Below, piece by piece: positions 20,218-28,587 of a stretch of DNA of 64,000 nucleotides (position 1 is its first letter; every line of letters begins with the position of its first letter). The translations under genes and the position numbers were made by a program. The notes under the pieces are model-generated. The model searched no databases and had not been told where the DNA came from. It saw nothing but the letters and a program-made list of their open reading frames with translations. The stretch comes from Pseudomonas putida (GTDB lineage Bacteria > Pseudomonadota > Gammaproteobacteria > Pseudomonadales > Pseudomonadaceae), in assembly GCF_026625125.1 (NCBI RefSeq), contig NZ_CP113097.1, positions 1,426,001 to 1,490,000 on the forward strand, given 5' to 3'.

Positions 20218-20952
20218 ATGCTGCCTTTTTGGATTGCCCTGCAGTTTCTCAGCAGCCTGCCGGTACGCTTGCCCGGTATGCCTGAACCGCGTGAGGTGGG
20301 GCGCTCGCTGCTGTGCTATCCGCTGGTCGGATTGCTGTTCGGGCTGTTGCTGTGGCTTGCCAGCCATCTGTTGCAAGGCGCGCCGGCACCTTTGCACGCG
20401 GCGTTGCTGTTGGCCCTATGGGTATTGCTCAGTGGTGCGCTGCACCTGGACGGCCTGGCAGACAGCGCTGATGCGTGGCTGGGTGGGTTCGGCGATCGCG
20501 AGCGCACGCTCAAGATCATGAAGGACCCGCGCAGCGGGCCGATTGCCGTGGTCACCCTGGTGCTGGTGTTGTTGCTGAAGTTCTGTGCGCTGTGGGTGCT
20601 TGTCGAGCGGGGTGCGGGTGCACTGCTGGTGCTGGCACCTGTGATTGGGCGGGCAGCGATGCTGGGGCTGTTCCTGGGCACGCCATACGTGCGCCCTGGC
20701 GGGCTTGGGCAAGCGCTGGCCGAGCACCTGCCGCGTCGCACGGCGCGCTGGGTGCTGGTGGGCAGTTTGCTGTTCTGCCTGCTGCTGGGAGGCTGGAGTG
20801 CGCTGTGGGTGGGCCTGCTGGCGTTCGCGGTGTTCTGCTGGTTACGACAGCTGATGTGCCAGCGCTTGGGCGGGACCACTGGCGATACCGCGGGGGCAGT
20901 GCTGGAGTTGCTGGAGCTGGCCGTGGTGCTGGGGCTCGCTTTGGGGATGTAG
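20218..20952 (+). CDS. cobS: Adenosylcobinamide-GDP ribazoletransferase
   Basis: 244 residues, an integral membrane protein of six or so segments. It joins adenosylcobinamide-GDP to alpha-ribazole, the last assembly step. Seen: IALQFLSSLPVRLPGMPEP, LVGLLFGLLLWLASHLL, the metal-binding GALHLDGLADSADAW and GDRERTLKIMKDPRSGPIAV. Last gene of the cobalamin cluster; a short inverted repeat TGCACC/GGTGCA follows at about 20954-20969 without a T tract. Confidence 0.96.
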   Translation: MLPFWIALQFLSSLPVRLPGMPEPREVGRSLLCYPLVGLLFGLLLWLASHLLQGAPAPLHAALLLALWVLLSGALHLDGLADSADAWLGGFGDRERTLKIMKDPRSGPIAVVTLVLVLLLKFCALWVLVERGAGALLVLAPVIGRAAMLGLFLGTPYVRPGGLGQALAEHLPRRTARWVLVGSLLFCLLLGGWSALWVGLLAFAVFCWLRQLMCQRLGGTTGDTAGAVLELLELAVVLGLALGM

Positions 20953-21049
20953 CTGCACCTGCCAGGTGCAATGCCCGGCAATACATCAGCAAATGCTTCG
21001 TGGGTCGGAAAGGGTATCCTCGGTTTTTTCAATTGGCCAAGGAGGCCTC

Positions 21050-22237
21050 ATGTGGCATTGGATCCTTGCCAGCTTGTTCATCTTTGCCCTGCCACCGGCC
21101 CTTGCCGCCGACCTCATGGGTTTCTGGAGCACCCCGCGCCACGGCGGTAACAGCTTCAACCGCCTGCCACCCGATCAGGCTTACTTCGACGCTTTGCGCG
21201 GTTATGGCGCCACCTGGGTGCGGTTGTCCTATGACAAATGGCAACCTGCGCAGCGCGACTTTCTGTTGGGTAGCGCCGACCATTACCGGGGCTTGGCCGA
21301 AACGGACCTCAAAACACTGCGTGAAACACTTGATCGTGCGCATGAGGCTGGCCTGAAGGTCGTGATTGCCCCACTTTCGCTGCCGGGCATGCGCTGGTCG
21401 CAAAACAACCAGGGCCAGTTCGATGACCGCCTGTGGCAAGACAAGCAGTACTGGGCCCAGGCGGCCGATTTCTGGCGTGACCTGGCGCGCGAGCTCAAGG
21501 GCCACCCGGCCATCGCTGCCTACAACCTGATCAACGAACCTGCACCGGAGCGTGAGGGCGGCCTTGCCGAGCATGCGCCCGAGCGGCACATGCAGCAGTG
21601 GTATGCGCGCGAAAAGGGCGGTACACGTGATCTGCCCGGCTTTTACCGGCAACTGCTGCTGGCGATCCGTGAGGTGGATACGCTCATGCCAGTCATGCTC
21701 GACGCTGGTTGGTATGCAGCAGCCGATGCTTTGAGCTACTGGCCCGAGCCGCTCAAGGATCAGCGGGTGCTGTACAGCATTCACATGTACGAGCCCTATG
21801 CCGCCACCAGCGCGCCAAACATGGCGCGCAAAAAACCGTATGCCTATCCAGGGCCGGTACCCTTTGCCGGGCAAACCTGGCACTGGGATGGCAAACGGGT
21901 AGAGCAGTACCTTGAGCAGCCGCTGGCGTGGATGGCGGCCAACAACGTGCCGCGTGAGCGCCTGGTCGTTGGCGAGTTCGGTTGCATGCGCCGCTTGCCG
22001 GGCTGCAGGCAGTACCTTGAAGACGTGCTCAGCGTGCTTGATCGCAACCAGTTGCACTGGGCCTTCTACAGCTTCCGTGAGGACAGCTGGGATGGCATGG
22101 ACTATGAGCTGGGTTCGGCCAAGGTGCCCTGGCGCTATTGGCAAGCCATCGATAACGGGGCACCGGACCCGCTGGCGCGCAGCGCTACCGAAGCATTCGA
22201 GCCGATCCGCCGACGTTTGAGCCCGCAGCAGCGCTGA
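21050..22237 (+). CDS. Exported GH5-like glycoside hydrolase (cellulase family)
   Basis: 395 residues from the ATG at 21050, preceded by AAGGAGG. Signal peptide MWHWILASLFIFALPPALA. The TIM-barrel pattern of clan GH-A is visible: YGATWVRLSYDKW early, AYNLINEPAPE with the acid/base Glu near residue 163, SIHMYEPYAAT, and RLVVGEFGCMRR with the nucleophile Glu. It probably cleaves a beta-1,4-glucan or related exopolysaccharide; the substrate is not evident. It follows cobS by 97 bases, outside the cobalamin pathway, but could be transcribed from the same messenger. Confidence 0.85.
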   Translation: MWHWILASLFIFALPPALAADLMGFWSTPRHGGNSFNRLPPDQAYFDALRGYGATWVRLSYDKWQPAQRDFLLGSADHYRGLAETDLKTLRETLDRAHEAGLKVVIAPLSLPGMRWSQNNQGQFDDRLWQDKQYWAQAADFWRDLARELKGHPAIAAYNLINEPAPEREGGLAEHAPERHMQQWYAREKGGTRDLPGFYRQLLLAIREVDTLMPVMLDAGWYAAADALSYWPEPLKDQRVLYSIHMYEPYAATSAPNMARKKPYAYPGPVPFAGQTWHWDGKRVEQYLEQPLAWMAANNVPRERLVVGEFGCMRRLPGCRQYLEDVLSVLDRNQLHWAFYSFREDSWDGMDYELGSAKVPWRYWQAIDNGAPDPLARSATEAFEPIRRRLSPQQR

Positions 22238-22243
22238 AACTTC

Positions 22244-22275
22244 TTGCAACATGCCAAACGCGGGTATATACACGT
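22244..22275 (+). promoter_or_regulatory. Promoter and MarR-type operator ahead of marR
   Basis: GCGGGTATATACACG (about 22260-22274) is a near copy of the perfect palindrome at 22701-22716. A TTGCAA (22244-22249) lies 17 bases before TATACA (22267-22272), so the operator covers the -10 element. The marR ATG follows only eight bases after the -10. Confidence 0.65.
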
Positions 22276-22279
22276 AACC

Positions 22280-22684
22280 ATGTTGACCAGTGAATGCATC
22301 TGCACCCACCTGCGTCGTGCCGCCCGTGGGGTGAGCCGGCATTACGACGAAGCCCTCGAAGGTTTCGGCATCAACGTCGCCCAATTTTCCCTATTGCGCC
22401 ACCTGCAGCGGCTCGACCGGCCGAGTATCACCACCCTGGCTGAAGCCATGGGCCTGGAGCGCAGCACCCTTGGCCGCAACCTGAGGGTGCTGGAAGCCGA
22501 AGGCTTGGTAGCTTTGGCTGAGGGGGATGACCAGCGCAACCGTGTCGTGCTGTTGACTGACGCGGGGGCGAGCCGCTTGCAAGCGGCCTACCCAGCATGG
22601 GAGCTGGCGCAGCAAGTACTGGTGCAGCGATTGGGTGAGGGGCAGCGCGACCAGTTGGTGCGTTTGCTGGCAGAACTGGCTTGA
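22280..22684 (+). CDS. MarR family transcriptional regulator
   Basis: 134 residues from the ATG at 22280 (MLTSECICTHLRRAARGVS). Winged-helix core: VAQFSLLRHLQRL, PSITTLAEAMGLERSTLGRNL (recognition helix) and the wing LVALAEGDDQRNRVVLLTDAG. The Cys pair near the N terminus (SECICTHLRR) is a possible redox or ligand site. No Shine-Dalgarno is visible and the ATG is about eight bases past the predicted -10, so the messenger may be leaderless. It probably represses itself and the adjacent MFS gene through matching operators. Confidence 0.9.
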   Translation: MLTSECICTHLRRAARGVSRHYDEALEGFGINVAQFSLLRHLQRLDRPSITTLAEAMGLERSTLGRNLRVLEAEGLVALAEGDDQRNRVVLLTDAGASRLQAAYPAWELAQQVLVQRLGEGQRDQLVRLLAELA

Positions 22685-22690
22685 GCCAAT

Positions 22691-22721
22691 TTGACTTAAA
22701 GCGGGTATATACCCGCATAAC
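22691..22721 (+). promoter_or_regulatory. MFS gene promoter with perfect 16-bp palindromic operator
   Basis: TTGACT (22691-22696) and a CATAAC-like -10 (22716-22721) flank the perfect palindrome GCGGGTATATACCCGC (22701-22716), which would block polymerase when MarR is bound. Confidence 0.75.
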
Positions 22722-22747
22722 CTTGTGATGTGCTGGAGATAACGACA

Positions 22748-23950
22748 ATGACTTCGGTTTGGCGAACCAGCGGGTGGGTACTGGTGGGGGCTGCGTTGAT
22801 CCTGGCATTGTCCCTGGGTGTGCGGCACGGCTTCGGCTTGTTCCTGGCGCCGATGAGCGCAGATTTTGGCTGGGGCCGTGAAGTTTTCGCGTTCGCCATT
22901 GCCCTGCAGAACCTGATCTGGGGTTTGGCGCAGCCGTTTGCCGGTGCGTTGGCAGACCGCCTGGGCGCAGCGCGGGTGGTCATCATCGGCGGCATCTTGT
23001 ATACCGCGGGCCTGCTGCTGATGAGTACGGCCGACTCGGCCTGGTCGCTGTCACTCAGTGCCGGCCTGCTGATTGGTATCGGCCTGTCCGGCACCTCGTT
23101 CTCGGTCATTCTTGGCGTGGTTGGCCGGGCGGTGCCGGCTGAGAAGCGCAGCATGGCCATGGGCATTGCCAGCGCGGCAGGCTCGTTCGGCCAGTTTGCC
23201 ATGCTGCCCGGTACGCTGGGCCTTATCGAATGGCTGGGCTGGTCGGCAGCGCTGCTGGTGCTCGGCCTGCTGGTGGCATTGATCGTGCCCTTTGTCGGGC
23301 TGCTGCGTGACCGCCCGTTGCCTGCCCTCGGTGGCGAACAAACGCTGGGCCAGGCGTTGCGTGAAGCCTGCTCGCATTCGGGTTTCTGGCTGCTGGCGCT
23401 GGGCTTTTTTGTCTGCGGCTTCCAGGTGGTATTCATTGGCGTGCACTTGCCGGCCTATCTGGTTGACCAGCACCTGGCGGCAACCACCGGTACCACCGTG
23501 CTGGCGCTGGTCGGGCTGTTCAACATCGTCGGCACCTACACGGCGGGCTGGTTGGGTGGGCGCATGTCCAAGCCGCGCCTGCTCACGGCGTTGTACCTGT
23601 TGCGCGCGGTGGTGATCGTGCTGTTCCTCTGGGCACCCGTGACCCAGTTCAGCGCCTACCTCTTCGGCATTGCCATGGGCTTGCTGTGGCTTTCGACCGT
23701 GCCCTTGACCAATGGCACCGTTGCCACGGTATTCGGCGTGCGTAACCTGTCGATGCTGGGCGGCATCGTCTTCCTGTTCCATCAGTTGGGTGCCTTCCTC
23801 GGTGGCTGGCTGGGGGGGGTGGTGTATGACCGTACCGGTAATTACGACCTGGTCTGGCAGATCTCCATTCTGCTCAGCCTGCTGGCAGCCGCACTCAACT
23901 GGCCGGTGAGTGAACGCCCGGTCGCCCGCCTGCAGGCTCAGGCGGCATGA
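22748..23950 (+). CDS. MFS transporter regulated by the adjacent MarR protein
   Basis: 400 residues from the ATG at 22748 (RBS GGAGATAACGACAATG). Twelve hydrophobic helices; the MFS signature FAGALADRLGAARVVIIGG lies between helices 2 and 3 and the second-half equivalent YTAGWLGGRMSKPR after helix 8. The family resembles the small monocarboxylate or oxalate/formate type (SLC16-like) and some efflux pumps. Substrate unknown; control by a MarR protein suggests an aromatic or toxic effector. Confidence 0.88.
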   Translation: MTSVWRTSGWVLVGAALILALSLGVRHGFGLFLAPMSADFGWGREVFAFAIALQNLIWGLAQPFAGALADRLGAARVVIIGGILYTAGLLLMSTADSAWSLSLSAGLLIGIGLSGTSFSVILGVVGRAVPAEKRSMAMGIASAAGSFGQFAMLPGTLGLIEWLGWSAALLVLGLLVALIVPFVGLLRDRPLPALGGEQTLGQALREACSHSGFWLLALGFFVCGFQVVFIGVHLPAYLVDQHLAATTGTTVLALVGLFNIVGTYTAGWLGGRMSKPRLLTALYLLRAVVIVLFLWAPVTQFSAYLFGIAMGLLWLSTVPLTNGTVATVFGVRNLSMLGGIVFLFHQLGAFLGGWLGGVVYDRTGNYDLVWQISILLSLLAAALNWPVSERPVARLQAQAA

Positions 23951-24069
23951 ACCGCTACCTGGCCCGCGCGTTGCTCGCCGTGGGGGCGGCACTGCTGCTG
24001 GTGCTGGCGTGGTGGGGCTGGCATCGGGGCGGCATGGCCCTCATGCAACTGGGCGTAGGTGTGTGTTAA
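23947..24069 (+). CDS. 40-residue single-span membrane peptide
   Basis: ATG at 23947 overlaps the MFS stop (ATGA); stop TAA at 24067-24069. The peptide starts [20 protein letters not shown] and continues with [20 protein letters not shown]: one predicted membrane helix (about residues 6-25), an aromatic WWGW interface and a terminal Cys. The coupled start and clean coding composition argue that it is real and made with the MFS protein, perhaps as an accessory subunit. No known family recognised. Confidence 0.65.
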   Translation: MNRYLARALLAVGAALLLVLAWWGWHRGGMALMQLGVGVC

Positions 24070-24115
24070 GCGCTACCCTGCAAGTTCGAGGGTCGTCTTG
24101 CAGAGGAGTGTTTCG

Positions 24116-24667
24116 ATGCGTGCATATGGGTTGATGATGCCGTTGCTGGTCATGTTCGCTGCCGGTTCTGCCTGGGCGGCGGATTGCCCGGCATTGTTGC
24201 AGGGCAGCTTGCCGGAGTTGCGTGGCAAGGGTGAGGTCGACCTTTGCCAGCGTTTTGCCGGTAAGCCTCTGGTGGTGATCAACACGGCCAGTTATTGCGG
24301 GTTTGCGCCGCAGTTCGAGGGGCTTGAGAGTGTCTACAAGAAATATCACGAGCAAGGCTTGGAGATGCTTGGCGTGCCGTCCAACGATTTCAAGCAGGAA
24401 GACGCCGACAGCGAGAAGACCGCCAAGGTCTGTTATGCCAACTATGGCGTGACGTTCACCATGACCAAGACCCAGGCGGTGCGCGGCAAGGATGCGATCC
24501 CGCTGTTCGTGGGGCTGGCGGAGCAGAGCAGTGCTCCGAAGTGGAATTTCTACAAGTACGTGATTGATCGCAGGGGCAAGGTGATTGCCAACTTCTCCAG
24601 CCTGACCAAACCGGATGATGCTGAGTTCACGGCGGCGATCGAGAAGGCGATTGCATCGCAGCCCTAA
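24116..24667 (+). CDS. Exported glutathione peroxidase family protein
   Basis: 183 residues from the ATG at 24116 (RBS GAGGAG). Signal peptide [21 protein letters not shown] places it in the periplasm. The GPx fold has the peroxidatic Cys in [16 protein letters not shown] (Cys form), the Gln/Trp partners in the [12 protein letters not shown] region and [12 protein letters not shown]. Such enzymes reduce hydroperoxides, usually with thioredoxin-like donors in bacteria. The export signal is less common than the cytosolic form. Confidence 0.9.
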   Translation: MRAYGLMMPLLVMFAAGSAWAADCPALLQGSLPELRGKGEVDLCQRFAGKPLVVINTASYCGFAPQFEGLESVYKKYHEQGLEMLGVPSNDFKQEDADSEKTAKVCYANYGVTFTMTKTQAVRGKDAIPLFVGLAEQSSAPKWNFYKYVIDRRGKVIANFSSLTKPDDAEFTAAIEKAIASQP

Positions 24668-24704
24668 CCCCGCGCTCTTGTTTTGCCTTTTTCGCTTGGG
24701 GTTT

Positions 24705-24811
24705 GCAGCCCATCGCCGGCAAGCTGGCCCTTACAGGTACAACACAGAACCTAAAGCACTGCGCGGTCCCTGTGAGCGCCGGCGTGCCAGCGATGGGCTG
24801 CGTAGCAGCCC
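24705..24811. repeat. Inverted pair of REP elements
   Basis: About 24705-24734 (GCAGCCCATCGCCGGCAAGC, then TGGCC) and 24771-24811 (GTGAGCGCCGGCGTGCCAGC, then GATGGGCTGCGTAGCAGCCC) face each other between the peroxidase gene and the convergent fadL-type gene. Confidence 0.8.
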
Positions 24812-24869
24812 TGATATCGCGGACTGACTGGCGTCAGCCACACGGGCTGCTTTTACACAGCCGTGCGGA

Positions 24870-26135
24870 TCAGAAACGGTAGGTGAGGGAGGCACCTACA
24901 CCGTGAGCGCTGTTCTCGTACTTGGCCTGGTAGCTGCCTTTGGTGGCGCTGACCTGGTTGACCTTGGTGTCCTCTTCCCACAGGTAGGAGTAGGCCACGT
25001 CGATGGTCATGTCGTCGTTCGGGCTCCAGCCCGCACCCAGGCTGAACACCTTGCGGTCGCCAGTCGGGATGCGCGGTGAACGGTCGTGGTTGTTGGTTGG
25101 CGATTGGTCGACGGTAAAGCCGGTGCGCAGCACCCACTCCTTGTTCACCTTGTAGGACGCGCCAATGGCGTGGGCCCAGGTGTCGTGCCAGTTCTGCTCT
25201 TCGCTGATGGTCTCGAACGCCGAACCTGCAAGCGGTGCCGGCACATCGTTCTGCACGGTGATGTCTTTGAGGCGGCTCCAACGGGTCCAGGTGCTGCCCG
25301 CGTAGAGGGTCCATTGGTCGTCGAGTTCGTGGGTGACCGAAAGATCCACCGACTCCGGTGTCTTGATCTTGAGGCTGGCGTCGAACTTGTCGCCATTGAA
25401 AGGCCCGATCAGCGGGGTGCTCACACGGGTCTTGCCTTCGAGCTTGTAGTCGACCATGGAGTGGTAGGTCAGGCCGACACGAGTACGGTCGGTGGCCTGC
25501 ACCAGGATACCGATGTTGTAACCGACAGCGGTATCGTCGCCCTTGATCTTCACTTCACCGTCATTGCTGCCCGGCGTGAACGGGTTGATCAGGCTTGAGC
25601 CCAACTCGCCCTTGATGCGGTTGATGGTCGGGCCGAAACCGATCGACACCTTATCGTTGAAGGCGTAGCTGACGGTTGGCTGGAAGGTGATGACTTCGAC
25701 GTGGCTCTTTTTACCCCAATAGCGCGCGGCATCGTCGCTACCGTAGTCGGTGACCAGGCCAAACGGTACATAGACGCCGAAACCGACGCTCCAGTGATCG
25801 TCGAGGGGTTTGACGTAGTAGCCCATCGGTACGCCGACCACAGGCACCATGTCACCGTCGGTTTCCCCCCCGAGGTTGCTTCCAGGGCCCGAGATATCGG
25901 TTTTGGCAATGACGGCAGCGCCGCCCACGGTGAATTGTTCGCGCTTGAGGCGTGACATGCCTGCCGGGTTGCCAAACACAGTACTGGCATCTTCGGCAGA
26001 AGAAGAACGTCCCGCGAAACCTGTCCCCATGCTGCTGATGCTCTGTTCGTTGAGGGCAAAGCCGGCAGCGAACAGATGGCTGGAAGCGAAAGCCACGGCC
26101 AAGCCGAGGGAGGTTTTGAGCATTACTTTTTTCAT
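24870..26135 (-). CDS. FadL/OmpP1 family outer-membrane long-chain fatty acid porin
   Basis: 421 residues from the ATG at 26135, preceded by AAGGAG. Signal peptide MKKVMLKTSLGLAVAFASSHLFA; the mature N terminus starts GFALNEQSISSMGTGFAG, the hatch sequence of the FadL family with NPAGMSRL after it. The rest alternates as beta strands and ends in an outer-membrane YRF (LTYRF). It imports hydrophobic compounds such as fatty acids or aromatic hydrocarbons. Single gene; frame upstream of 26135 is open but lacks features. Confidence 0.93.
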   Translation of the reverse strand: MKKVMLKTSLGLAVAFASSHLFAAGFALNEQSISSMGTGFAGRSSSAEDASTVFGNPAGMSRLKREQFTVGGAAVIAKTDISGPGSNLGGETDGDMVPVVGVPMGYYVKPLDDHWSVGFGVYVPFGLVTDYGSDDAARYWGKKSHVEVITFQPTVSYAFNDKVSIGFGPTINRIKGELGSSLINPFTPGSNDGEVKIKGDDTAVGYNIGILVQATDRTRVGLTYHSMVDYKLEGKTRVSTPLIGPFNGDKFDASLKIKTPESVDLSVTHELDDQWTLYAGSTWTRWSRLKDITVQNDVPAPLAGSAFETISEEQNWHDTWAHAIGASYKVNKEWVLRTGFTVDQSPTNNHDRSPRIPTGDRKVFSLGAGWSPNDDMTIDVAYSYLWEEDTKVNQVSATKGSYQAKYENSAHGVGASLTYRF

Positions 26136-26281
26136 TATTAGAAACTCCTTGGGATCTCCGGGGCGAAAAGCTACCAACAATTCACGCGCCGCGCCATAGC
26201 CTGTATCGCAGGAGATAGAGCGGTTTTGTAGGACAATCCGACCAAAATTCCATTTTTTCCGGTAGTGCTGTAGGGCGTTTC

Positions 26282-26764
26282 CTAAGATGCCTGTGGCAAT
26301 TTCTGAGTAATACACAGATGCCAGGCCTGCGTGAAGTCGCGCAGACGGCCCTGGGGGTGAAAGATCTGACGCCAGATTCGCGCCTGGCCTAGCAGGTCGT
26401 CGACGGCAGGCAGGGGCGTGGCTTGCGCTTCGATGAGCATCCAGGCGATGGCGGTGGAGTAGCGCAGGTTGACTGCAAGCTCCAGGTGCGGGCCACCCAG
26501 AAACGCATGTTGGCTCGCCAGGCCGCGGACCAGGCTGGCCAGCTCAGGGTCACGGGCGAGAAAATCGTCCCAGACCGCGCGATGGCGATGCTCGCCGATA
26601 CGGTAAAGCCCGTGGCCACGGCGATCATGCAGCGCCGACCCGAGTGCCGACTGGCTGGCCGCGATGCCCAGCAAAAGGGCTTCGGCACTGGCACAATGAC
26701 GATTGAGATAGACCAATGTTGGTCGAATCACATACTGACACAATTCATTCGCCGCAATACCCAT
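26282..26764 (-). CDS. Hypothetical protein, 160 aa
   Basis: Start ATG at 26764 is preceded by GAGGG at a good distance; a TTG five codons earlier is less likely. The protein (MGIAANELCQYVIRPTLVYL) is soluble and mostly helical, with a central HDRRGHGLYRIGEHRHR segment rich in His and Arg and an aromatic C-terminal half. I do not recognise a family. Transcribed toward the fadL-type gene start with a 146-base gap. Codon use resembles its neighbours. Confidence 0.7.
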   Translation of the reverse strand: MGIAANELCQYVIRPTLVYLNRHCASAEALLLGIAASQSALGSALHDRRGHGLYRIGEHRHRAVWDDFLARDPELASLVRGLASQHAFLGGPHLELAVNLRYSTAIAWMLIEAQATPLPAVDDLLGQARIWRQIFHPQGRLRDFTQAWHLCITQKLPQAS

Positions 26765-27012
26765 GATGCCCTCGAGCAATAAGGGGCCGACGGGCGTGGG
26801 AGCTTGGCAGCTGGTGAATGATCAGGCCCGCCGGAAGCGGCAAGGACCGCTCGAGTTGAAGTGTAGTGTGATAATCGTGGTGTAAAGGGCTGTTTTTAAA
26901 TCGATTGCTGCCTGTCGTTCGGCGCTATATGCCTTGCGGCAATTAGGCCAAGAACGATCAGGTAGCTTACCGTGTGCGTCATTCAGCGACTGAATGCCAC
27001 GGTATTCGCCGC

Positions 27013-27234
27013 TCACGCAGTGAGCGACTGGCGCGTCCGGGCAATGACGGCTTGCAGCGGTTCCGAGCGGCTGTACTGTTCGGGGTACAGGCGTTCGGTG
27101 TGGCAGGCAACGCCGTGCTCGTCCACCAGGGTGAAGCTGAAGTTGCCCTTGCGTGGGGCGGTGATAAGGCACTTCAACGGCGAGAAGGCCTGGGAGAGGG
27201 TGCCAATGGCAGCCTGAATTTGTTGAGTTTGCAT
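27013..27234 (-). CDS. Small DUF3509-like protein, 73 aa
   Basis: Start ATG at 27234 (MQTQQIQAAIGTLSQAFSPL). The pattern IQAAxxxLSQAFSPLKCLI, FSFTLVDEHGVACHTERLYP, then a closing helix QAVIARTRQSL, looks like the DUF3509 group of short Pseudomonas proteins, function unknown. The family call is by pattern only. Between this gene and the 26764 gene (26765-27012) I see nothing further. Confidence 0.6.
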   Translation of the reverse strand: MQTQQIQAAIGTLSQAFSPLKCLITAPRKGNFSFTLVDEHGVACHTERLYPEQYSRSEPLQAVIARTRQSLTA

Positions 27235-28187
27235 ATTGTTGGATGTTCCTGCTTTAAACACGGGGATTATGATCCGTGCATGATAGAAACGTTCCAGTGA
27301 CGCCTTTATTAAGGGACGAACGAACCTGACTGGAACAGGGCAGCCAGAGGGGGCGCAATCATAAGGTGGGCGCTTGGGCTGACTGGTAGGTACTTCAGAG
27401 GGCAGGCAGCATGCCGGGGCCAAGGTTCAAGGCCATCGGTATGGAATCCTGATCAATCTGTCACGTGATTCGTGCTGAACAGCGCAAGGCTGGAGAGTGA
27501 ATCATCGAAAGGGCCGGTCCTGGTTTCAGCAGTGGTGCTCTTGGGGGGAGCAGGCCTGCAAGGACGCTTCTGGCCAGAATTGACTTTCAGCTTGGTACTA
27601 ACGAGGCGCACCTTACCGCAAGCTCAGAAGCTTTGCAAGCATTGCCACGTTTCTTCGGGTAAGCCGGGCAGTATGGCGCTTCTTTTGCGTTGTGTGAAGA
27701 GGGGGCAAATGGCCCATAACCGGCCGGATGTACCAATTTCGTGCATTCAAATGCAGGTTTTCGGTGCACTTGTTCACATTCCGGGCGTGACTTGTAACAG
27801 CTCGGCAACACCCCCCATCGACCCTGCCAATGCCTTGACTGATGCCTTAAGTCAATGAAAAAAAACACTATTTTTTACTGGTGAAAAAATCGTCAGTTTG
27901 ACTGAAAGCCCCGGTTCACGCGGGTTTGCGGGGTGGTTTGGGGGGTTGTCCACCGAGTTATCCACAGGAACTGTGGATTGTCCCGAGCGCTTGCTCTAGG
28001 ACGGGAGTGCCAGCAAATTACAGAACTGTCCGACAGTTATCAGTCAGCTGCAGATCCGCCGGTCATCTACTTGGGAACGTCAAGAAACGATCATCGAGAA
28101 TTTTTTCCAGGCGTTGAAAATCGTCGGGCCACGGCAAGAAAAAAAGGGTAGAGTGGCGCGCTTTTCAAATTGCCTTCTCTGTTCGTC
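27235..28187. other. Gene-poor region of about 950 bp
   Basis: Open frames here (for example 27472-27858 plus, 27587-27868 minus) have no family features and unlike-neighbour composition, so I leave them out. Base composition is lower in GC than around it, with AT tracts at about 27857-27890. The region holds a pair of inverted DnaA boxes (27958-27980) and ends in the promoter zone of the Sel1-like gene. An untranslated RNA or decayed genes are possible, but I see no proof. Confidence 0.5.
27958..27980. promoter_or_regulatory. Inverted pair of DnaA boxes
   Basis: TTATCCACA (27958-27966, perfect consensus) is followed after five bases by TGTGGATTG (27972-27980), one mismatch in the inverted copy. 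Arrangement and spacer length equal the site at 55196-55218. Confidence 0.6.
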
Positions 28188-28550
28188 ATGAAATTTCGCG
28201 GTAGATCCTCCACCGAACCCGCTGTTACGCCATCAGCCCCTTCGTCCAGACGTTTTTCCCTGAAAGTGGCCCTTTGGCTGTTGGACAACCCGCGCCTGGG
28301 CGAAAAACCTCAGGTCAAGCATCTGGCCGGGCGCCTGCTCAAGCAGCCGGCTCGGGAGGGCGTGGTGGTGGCCCAGAGCCGATTGGGGCAGATGCTTTGC
28401 CGCGACTGCGGCAACGCGCGTGACAGGCGTATCGGGCACGAACTGCTGCGCCAGGCGGCGCGCGCCGGTGACCGCCGGGCGCAACTGGAATATGCGCGGC
28501 TGTGCCAGGCCAACGCGCCAGAGCAGGCGCAGAAACGGACTGACTGTTAA
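28188..28550 (+). CDS. Short Sel1/TPR-like repeat protein
   Basis: 120 residues from the ATG at 28188 (MKFRGRSSTEPAVTPSAPSS). After a basic Ser/Pro-rich N terminus, helical pairs follow in the Sel1 manner: LAGRLLKQPAREGVVVAQSR, LGQMLCRD, then GHELLRQAARAGDRRAQLEY. A short solenoid of this kind binds proteins. Two Cys in LCRDCGN and one at the C terminus are notable. It is followed 37 bases later by rmuC. Confidence 0.75.
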   Translation: MKFRGRSSTEPAVTPSAPSSRRFSLKVALWLLDNPRLGEKPQVKHLAGRLLKQPAREGVVVAQSRLGQMLCRDCGNARDRRIGHELLRQAARAGDRRAQLEYARLCQANAPEQAQKRTDC

Positions 28551-28587
28551 GCTGCACCTCATTTGCGACAGACTGTTCGGGGTAAGC

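Noticed and set aside
20953..20969. Terminator after cobS
   Set aside because: A short inverted repeat without T tract; too weak to claim that the operon ends there.
26282..26764. Phage-related protein
   Set aside because: The His/Arg-rich region gave a vague impression of a phage structural protein, but no neighbouring phage genes or firm motif support this.
27472..27858. 128-codon plus frame in the gene-poor region
   Set aside because: No ribosome site, no family pattern, overlapping minus frames of similar quality.
27900..28100. RsmY/RsmZ-type small RNA
   Set aside because: A few GGA triplets occur, but there is no series of GGA loops and no clear terminator.
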